A stretch of DNA of 45,170 nt from Teichococcus coralli (GTDB lineage: Bacteria; Pseudomonadota; Alphaproteobacteria; Acetobacterales; Acetobacteraceae), in NCBI RefSeq assembly GCF_009829925.1, contig NZ_SNVJ01000022.1, positions 33,089-78,258 on the forward strand. Reading direction: 5' to 3'. Positions 40,604-45,170 of this stretch are shown piece after piece (positions within the stretch are counted from its first letter, which is position 1; each line of letters begins with the position of its first letter). The notes beneath the pieces are model-generated. The model ran no database searches. It saw only the letters and a list, made by a program, of their open reading frames with translations, and had not been told where the DNA came from. The position numbers and the translations under genes were made by a program.

Positions 40604-41581
40604 ATGCGTCGCCGTGTGCTGCTGGGATCCGCTTTGGCGGCCCCGGCCCTGCTTGCCCTGTCCTCCCCGCCCTCGCGGGCACAGGGCTTCGACCATACGC
40701 TCCGCATCATCGTGCCGAATGCGCCGGGAGGCACCAGCGACATCCTGGCGCGGCTGATCGCGCCCGAGCTGACCCAGGCGCTGGGGCAAAGCGTGGTGGT
40801 GGAGAACCGCGCGGGAGCGGGCGGCAACATCGGTGCCGACGCGGTGGCGAAGAGCCCGCCCGATGGCCACACCATGCTGTTGCTGGACGTGTCCGTGCTG
40901 GCCACCAACCCGGCGCTGTTCCCCAGGCTGCCCTACAACGCCGAGACGGATCTGGCGCCGGTCAGCATGGTGATCTACGCGCCCTACATCCTGACCGCCA
41001 GCAACAAGCTGGAGGCAAAGGACGCGCAGCAGCTGGTGGCGCTGGCGAAAGGCCATCGCGGCGGGCTGAACGCCGGCAACTCGGGGAACGGCACCGCCTC
41101 GCATCTCACCCAGGTGGCCCTGGCCGACCAGTGGGGCACCGAGATGACGCATGTGCCCTATCGCGGCGGCGCTCCCGCCCTGATGGCGGTGACCTCCGGC
41201 GAGGCCGACCTGACCGTGGCCGGCGCCACCCAGTCGCAGCCCTATGCGGTGAACGGGCAGATGCGGGCCATCGCGGTCACCGGCGCGCGCCGCCTCGCCA
41301 GCCTGCCGGATGTGCCGACCTTCCGCGAACTGGGCTGGACGGCCGAGGACGCGGGCACCTGGCAAGGGCTGCTGGTGCAAGGCAAGACCCCGCCCGCGCA
41401 GGTGGCCTTGCTCTACAAGGCCTTGCAGGAGGTGCTGGCCCGCCCCGCCCTTGCCGCCCGCATCGCCGAGCTCGGCGGCGAGCCGCGCGCGGATGGGCCG
41501 GAAGCCTTCCGCGCCTGGCTCTCGCGCGAGACGGAGCGCTACGGGCAGCTGATCCGCGCCCACAACATCCGGGCGGAATAG
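40604..41581 (+). CDS. TTT/Bug substrate-binding protein 2
   Basis: A 325-residue Bug-family periplasmic protein. The N-terminus MRRRVLLGSALAAPALLAL followed by SRAQG resembles a twin-arginine signal (RRRVLLG). Family blocks: LRIIVPNAPGGTSDILARLI, VVVENRAGAGGNIGADAVAK, THVPYRGGAPALMAVTSGE and LPDVPTFRELGW. It is clearly related to the protein at 38224, but the loops at the ligand pocket differ. ATG 40604 has GGAGG about 8 bases upstream; the longer frame from TTG 40589 is less likely. Its neighbour on the left is the enolase-superfamily gene (203-bp gap with repeat H); on the right it converges on the PLD gene at 11 bp. Confidence 0.88.
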   Translation: MRRRVLLGSALAAPALLALSSPPSRAQGFDHTLRIIVPNAPGGTSDILARLIAPELTQALGQSVVVENRAGAGGNIGADAVAKSPPDGHTMLLLDVSVLATNPALFPRLPYNAETDLAPVSMVIYAPYILTASNKLEAKDAQQLVALAKGHRGGLNAGNSGNGTASHLTQVALADQWGTEMTHVPYRGGAPALMAVTSGEADLTVAGATQSQPYAVNGQMRAIAVTGARRLASLPDVPTFRELGWTAEDAGTWQGLLVQGKTPPAQVALLYKALQEVLARPALAARIAELGGEPRADGPEAFRAWLSRETERYGQLIRAHNIRAE

Positions 41582-41592
41582 GAGGCGGCAGG

Positions 41593-43065
41593 CTAGAGCT
41601 GCGCTTCCAGCGGCAGGCAGCGCACCAGGTTCGCCATGGCGCGCCGCCCCCAGGAGGCCTCCGGCTCATGCCGCGTGCTGCCGAGGTCGTCGGTCCAGCG
41701 CAGGCTGCCCTGCGGCGTCAGGGAGAGGCGGTAGCTGCGGTGAAGGTCGGTCAGGCGGTTGTATTCGCGGGCCAGCAGCTTCGCCAGGCCGGGGTGCCGG
41801 GCGAAGGCGCCCATCTCGGTGTTCAGGTTGGCCGAGCGCGGGTCGAGGTTGAAGGTGCCGACAAAGACCAGCTCGCGGTCGATCATGATGGCCTTGGTGT
41901 GCAGGCTGGCGCCGCGCGAGCCGAAGACACCCTTGCCGCTGCGCCCGCTGCGCTTCAGCTCGTAGAGCTCGACGCCCAGCTTCAGCAGGCGGTGGCGGTA
42001 GCGCGCATAGCCGCTGTGCACCGCGACCACGTCGGTCGCCGCCAGGGAGTTGGTGACGACGCGGATCCGCACCCCGCGCCGCACCATTTCCTCCAGCACC
42101 GCCATGCCGACCTTGCCGGGCACGAAATAGGGCGAGATCAGCACCGCCTCCTGCCGCGCCTCGCGCAGCACGGCGTTGATGGCGGGGGCCATGCCGCCAG
42201 GCACGTTGCGCCCTTTGGCCTTGGCTGGCGGGTCGGCCAGCACGCGCACGGTGTTGTCGGCGGGCAACAGGTGGTACTCCTGTGCCAGCATCTGCGCGCG
42301 GGTGGCGGTCAGCGCCTCGCGGTAGGAGCCCGCCGCCTTGGAGGCGGGGATCGCGTCCAGCTCCTCGCGGAACGCATGGAGCGCCTCGGGGCTCACGCCG
42401 GCGGCCTGGCGGAACTGGTCCATCGGGCGCGCCAGGCTGCTGGCCCAGTAGGTCTCGAAGACGCGCTGCGCCTGGGTGCTGGCCTCCCCGGCGATCAGCA
42501 GGTCGAGGTCGCGGAAGTTGAAGTCGCCGGCGCCGTCGAAATAGGCGTCGGCGATGTTGCGGCCGCCGACCAGCGCCAGCTTTCCGTCCACCACCCAGTT
42601 CTTGTTGTGCATGCGATGGTTGAGGTGCCAGCCGCCGAGAGCGAACTCCACCCCCATGCCGAACTGGCCAAGCCAGCGCAGGCGGGCGGTGTTGAACAGC
42701 CGCACCTCGACCATCGGGTGCGCCGCCAGCAGCGTGATGCGGCGGTCCATGCCAAGCGCATAGCTGTCGTCGAGCAGCATGCGCACCCGCACGCCGCGGT
42801 CGGCGGCCTGCAGCACCTCGCGCGCCAGCAGCCCGCCGGTGACGTCGTCGGACCAGTGGTAGTACTGCAGGTCCAGGCTGCGGCCGGCGGCACGGGCGCT
42901 GAAGGCACGCACCATGAAGGCCTCAAGCCCCGTGGGGAGCAGCGCCACGCCGGTGTCATGGCCGCGGAGGAGGGACTCGACCACGTCATCCAGCTCCGAA
43001 CGGGGTGGGGCGGCGCCCGCCACCACGGCCGGATGCGGCCGGGGCCGGAGCAGCGTGCCGTTCAT
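41593..43065 (-). CDS. Phospholipase D/cardiolipin synthase-family protein
   Basis: A 490-residue PLD-superfamily protein with two HKD motifs: HNKNWVVDGKLALVGGRN (about 154-171, HxKx4D) and HTKAIMIDRELVFVGTFNLD (near 400). LDLQYYHWSDD (about 64-74) begins the first domain. There is no signal peptide or N-terminal membrane pair, unlike ClsA, so it resembles ClsC/YmdC-type enzymes, which exchange phosphatidyl groups to make cardiolipin. The ATG at 43065 overlaps the EEP stop (ATGA). Together the two form a widespread EEP-PLD gene pair. It converges on TTT 2 at 11 bp. Confidence 0.88.
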   Translation of the reverse strand: MNGTLLRPRPHPAVVAGAAPPRSELDDVVESLLRGHDTGVALLPTGLEAFMVRAFSARAAGRSLDLQYYHWSDDVTGGLLAREVLQAADRGVRVRMLLDDSYALGMDRRITLLAAHPMVEVRLFNTARLRWLGQFGMGVEFALGGWHLNHRMHNKNWVVDGKLALVGGRNIADAYFDGAGDFNFRDLDLLIAGEASTQAQRVFETYWASSLARPMDQFRQAAGVSPEALHAFREELDAIPASKAAGSYREALTATRAQMLAQEYHLLPADNTVRVLADPPAKAKGRNVPGGMAPAINAVLREARQEAVLISPYFVPGKVGMAVLEEMVRRGVRIRVVTNSLAATDVVAVHSGYARYRHRLLKLGVELYELKRSGRSGKGVFGSRGASLHTKAIMIDRELVFVGTFNLDPRSANLNTEMGAFARHPGLAKLLAREYNRLTDLHRSYRLSLTPQGSLRWTDDLGSTRHEPEASWGRRAMANLVRCLPLEAQL

Positions 43066-43937
43066 GCCGCCGCCGCGACCTCGCCGGACGGCGCCGCATG
43101 CGCCGCAGCCAGCGAGAGCCGCGCCTTCAGCGGGAGATGGTCGGATGCAATGCGCGCCAGGGATGAATTGTGTGCCTGCACATCCCGGACAACGCCGCGG
43201 GGCCAGCCGAAGATGCGGTCCAGCGCGAAGACCGGCATGCGCGAGGGAAAGCTCGCCGGGCCGAAGGCGACGCTGCCGAACAGCGACTCGAGCGGCCTCA
43301 GGGAGGAGCGCGGGCCCGGGCGCCATTCGTTGAGGTCGCCCAGCATCAGCGTCGGCATGCTCGTGCCGCGCGCGATGGCTTCCAGGATGGTGGCGGCCTG
43401 GCGCAGGCGGCAACGCCGGAGCAGGCCGAAATGCGCGGCGACGATGCGCAGCTTGCCGGCCGGCAGCTCGATCTCGGTGAGGACGGCGCCGCGCGGCTCG
43501 GCGCCGGGCAGGGCCAGGCGCTGCACTTCCAGCGGCGTTCCGCGCCGCACCAGCAGGGCGTTGCCATGCCAGCCATGCCCGTCCGGCAGGCGCGAGACCG
43601 GCACCAGCGACAGGCCGCTCTGCTGCAGCGCCTGGGTGTCGAGCAGGCCGATGCGGCGGCCGAAGCGGCGGTCCGCCTCCTGCACGGCGAGGATGTCCGG
43701 CTGGATCTCGGCGATCACCTGGGCGATGCGGCCGGGATCGAAGCGCCGGTCGGTGCCGACGCATTTGTGCACGTTGTAGGAGGCGACGGTGATCTCGTCC
43801 GGGCCCGGCGGGGGCAGCGGCGGCACCGAAGGCAGCACGGAAAGGCCATGCCGCCCGCGTAGCTCCGACAGCCGCGTCGCCGGGGCATGCCCTGCCGGCC
43901 GCCGGCCCCTGCCATGCGAGGCGTCGGGGGGTGTCAT
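43062..43937 (-). CDS. Endonuclease/exonuclease/phosphatase (EEP) family protein
   Basis: A 291-residue EEP-fold hydrolase. Catalytic blocks: VASYNVHKCVG (about 51-61), ILAVQEADRRFG (about 81-92), GWHGNALLV (about 121-129), LMLGDLNEW (about 194-202) and SDHLPLKARL (near 264). The metal ligands are in NVH, QE and DLN, and the final DH dyad is intact. The pair with a PLD-type enzyme is common in proteobacteria and suggests lipid or phosphodiester turnover, though a nuclease role is equally possible. The N-terminus to about residue 45 is Arg/Pro-rich and of uncertain extent. The 136-bp gap upstream separates it from ftsY. Confidence 0.85.
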   Translation of the reverse strand: MTPPDASHGRGRRPAGHAPATRLSELRGRHGLSVLPSVPPLPPPGPDEITVASYNVHKCVGTDRRFDPGRIAQVIAEIQPDILAVQEADRRFGRRIGLLDTQALQQSGLSLVPVSRLPDGHGWHGNALLVRRGTPLEVQRLALPGAEPRGAVLTEIELPAGKLRIVAAHFGLLRRCRLRQAATILEAIARGTSMPTLMLGDLNEWRPGPRSSLRPLESLFGSVAFGPASFPSRMPVFALDRIFGWPRGVVRDVQAHNSSLARIASDHLPLKARLSLAAAHAAPSGEVAAAA

Positions 43938-44043
43938 GCTGCGCTCCGGAAAAACACGCGATGGTCGCTCCGCCTGAAATGGAAGAACGGCGGCGCGGCG
44001 GGCCGCCTGCTGCTTCCAAACCTAGGAAAGCGGGCGAGGGTTT

Positions 44044-44059
44044 CCAAGCGGAAGCTTGG
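44044..44059 (-). terminator. Hairpin after ftsY
   Basis: Perfect 6-bp stem CCAAGC/GCTTGG with a 4-base loop, 14 bases beyond the ftsY stop in its reading direction, followed by AAACC. There is no U-tract, so if it terminates, it does so weakly or with Rho. Confidence 0.35.
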
Positions 44060-44073
44060 GGCGGGCGCCCGGC

Positions 44074-45168
44074 TCAGCCCAGGCCCAGCAGGGAGCGGGC
44101 GAAATCCCGCGCGCCAAAGGGCCGCAGGTCGGCCGCCTTCTCGCCGACGCCCACCGCATGGACGGGCAGGCCGAACTCCTGCGCCAGCGCCACCACGACG
44201 CCGCCCTTGGCCGAGCCGTCCAGCTTGGTGACGACCAGGCCCGAGACGTTCACCATCTCGCCGAAGACCTTGCACTGCTGGGTGGCGTTCTGGCCGGTGG
44301 TGGCGTCCAGCACCAGCAGCACCGAATGCGGCGCCGAGGGGTCCACGCGCTGCATCACGCGGATGACCTTGCGCAGCTCCTCCATCAGCGCCGTCTTGTT
44401 GTGCAGGCGCCCGGCGGTGTCCACCAGCAGCACCTCGGTGCCCTGGGCCTGCGCCTGCTTCAGCGCGTCGAAGGCCAGGGCGGCGGCGTCCGCCCCCTCC
44501 TTGGCGGGGGCGAACACCTCGCAGCCCGTGCGCTCGCCCCAGATCTGCAACTGCTCGACGGCGGCGGCGCGGAAGGTGTCGCCGGCGACGAAGCCGACGC
44601 TGCGGCCCTCCTCGCGCCATTGCTGCCCGAGCTTGGCGATGGTGGTGGTCTTGCCGGTGCCGTTGACGCCGACCACCAGCACCACATGCGGGCGCTTCGT
44701 GCCGTCCAGCGCCAGCGGCTCGGCCACCGGCTCCAGGATGGTGGCGATCTCGGCGGCCAGCGCCTCCTTCACCTCCTGGTCCGTCACCTCCTTGCCGAAG
44801 CGGCTGCGGCGGAACTGCTCAACGATGCGCTGCGACGCGGCGACGCCGAGGTCGGCGGTGATCAGCGCCTCCTCCAGCTCCTCCAGCGCCGCGTCGTCCA
44901 GCTTGCGCTTGTTGAACAGGCCGCTGATGCCGTCGGTCAGGCGTGCGGTGGAGCGCGACAGGCCCACCCGCAGCCGGCCAAACCAGCCGCCCCGCGCGGC
45001 GGGCTCCTCCGCCGGCAAGGGCGCGTCATCCGGCTCGGAGGGCAGGAAGGCGGTGACGGCGGGTGGCGGCACCGCGCCGCGCTCCGGCGCCGCGGGGGGC
45101 GGCTCGGGCCGCGCAGGCTCCGCCGGGCCAGGGGGCGCGGCCGGCACCTCGGGCGGCGGCACCGGCAT
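44074..45168 (-). CDS. ftsY: Signal recognition particle receptor FtsY (5' end may be cut)
   Basis: SRP-GTPase receptor, 364 residues in the window. A Pro/Ala/Glu-rich acidic lead (about 1-60) is followed by the N domain (FGRLRVGLSRSTARLTDGIS, EELEEALITADLGV) and the G domain: P-loop GVNGTGKTT (about 168-176), DTFRAAAVEQL, DTAGRLHNK, TKLDGSAKGG and VGVGEKAADLRPF. FtsY docks ribosome-SRP complexes at the membrane. The ATG at 45168 is only 2 bases from the window edge; it could be the start, but the frame may continue outside, so completeness is uncertain. Identity is firm. Confidence 0.93.
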   Translation of the reverse strand: MPVPPPEVPAAPPGPAEPARPEPPPAAPERGAVPPPAVTAFLPSEPDDAPLPAEEPAARGGWFGRLRVGLSRSTARLTDGISGLFNKRKLDDAALEELEEALITADLGVAASQRIVEQFRRSRFGKEVTDQEVKEALAAEIATILEPVAEPLALDGTKRPHVVLVVGVNGTGKTTTIAKLGQQWREEGRSVGFVAGDTFRAAAVEQLQIWGERTGCEVFAPAKEGADAAALAFDALKQAQAQGTEVLLVDTAGRLHNKTALMEELRKVIRVMQRVDPSAPHSVLLVLDATTGQNATQQCKVFGEMVNVSGLVVTKLDGSAKGGVVVALAQEFGLPVHAVGVGEKAADLRPFGARDFARSLLGLG

Positions 45169-45170
45169 GC

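Noticed and set aside
36602..41581. Genomic island acquired by transfer
   Set aside because: No integrase, tRNA site, flanking repeat or clear change in base composition was seen; only the 38040-38104 promoter region is AT-rich.
40540..43779. 1079-residue plus-strand open frame
   Set aside because: It runs through TTT 2 in another frame and antisense through the PLD and EEP genes; composition is that of a shadow.

Overview
The window is 45 kb of very GC-rich chromosomal DNA from an alphaproteobacterium. The family content (MucR, a Fur/Mur-type Fur, OlsB/OlsA, the miaB-phoH-ybeY-corC-lnt-xre block, and lptF-lptG-lptD-surA-ksgA) points to Rhodospirillales. An Acetobacteraceae/Roseomonas-like organism is my best guess, inferred from codon and protein character and not from a database match. 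No rRNA, tRNA, CRISPR array, prophage or insertion sequence was seen. Most of the long overlapping reading frames are high-GC shadows.

Layout. 1-3867: the end of tsaB, rimI, an opposing tusA-like gene, mucR, then fur-olsB-plsC (regulation and ornithine-lipid-type acylation). 3947-10267 (minus): miaB-phoH-ybeY-corC-lnt-xre, linked by 4-bp overlaps (tRNA thiomethylation, rRNA maturation, lipoprotein acylation). 10592-14643 (plus): hemW, then a three-gene DNA-damage operon (radical SAM protein, DUF4130-type protein, DinB) behind a GAAC-N7-GAAC LexA box. 14782-17447 (minus): an LpoA-like lipoprotein and a PhoR-type kinase, divergent from rsmI. 18408-23297: two paralogous GNT-I-like glycosyltransferases surrounding cysQ and tsaC/sua5, then a small trypsin-like lipoprotein. 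23511-30417: LPS transport and outer-membrane assembly (lptF, lptG, lptD, surA) plus ksgA, which has no ATG, GTG or TTG start. 30589-35482: an SDR oxidoreductase, tandem M17 aminopeptidases, a VOC protein and holC. 35808-41581: a probable acid-catabolism island (creatininase-like amidohydrolase, FCD GntR regulator, O-acetyltransferase, two TTT/Bug binding proteins around an enolase-superfamily dehydratase or racemase). 41593-45168 (minus): a phospholipase-D family protein with an EEP nuclease, and ftsY running to the window edge.

The most unusual feature is a dispersed intergenic repeat. At least eight intergenic gaps carry a roughly 45-55-base motif: a purine-rich A/G tract, then a G5AA-loop-TTC5 hairpin. 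In at least five gaps it is paired with an inverted partner, giving REPIN-like doublets of about 115-200 bp placed just after stop codons. Stems are kept while loop bases vary. I know of no description of this element, but I could not search. The second main find is the LexA-controlled radical SAM/DUF4130/DinB operon, in which the uracil-DNA-glycosylase partner usual for this family is absent.
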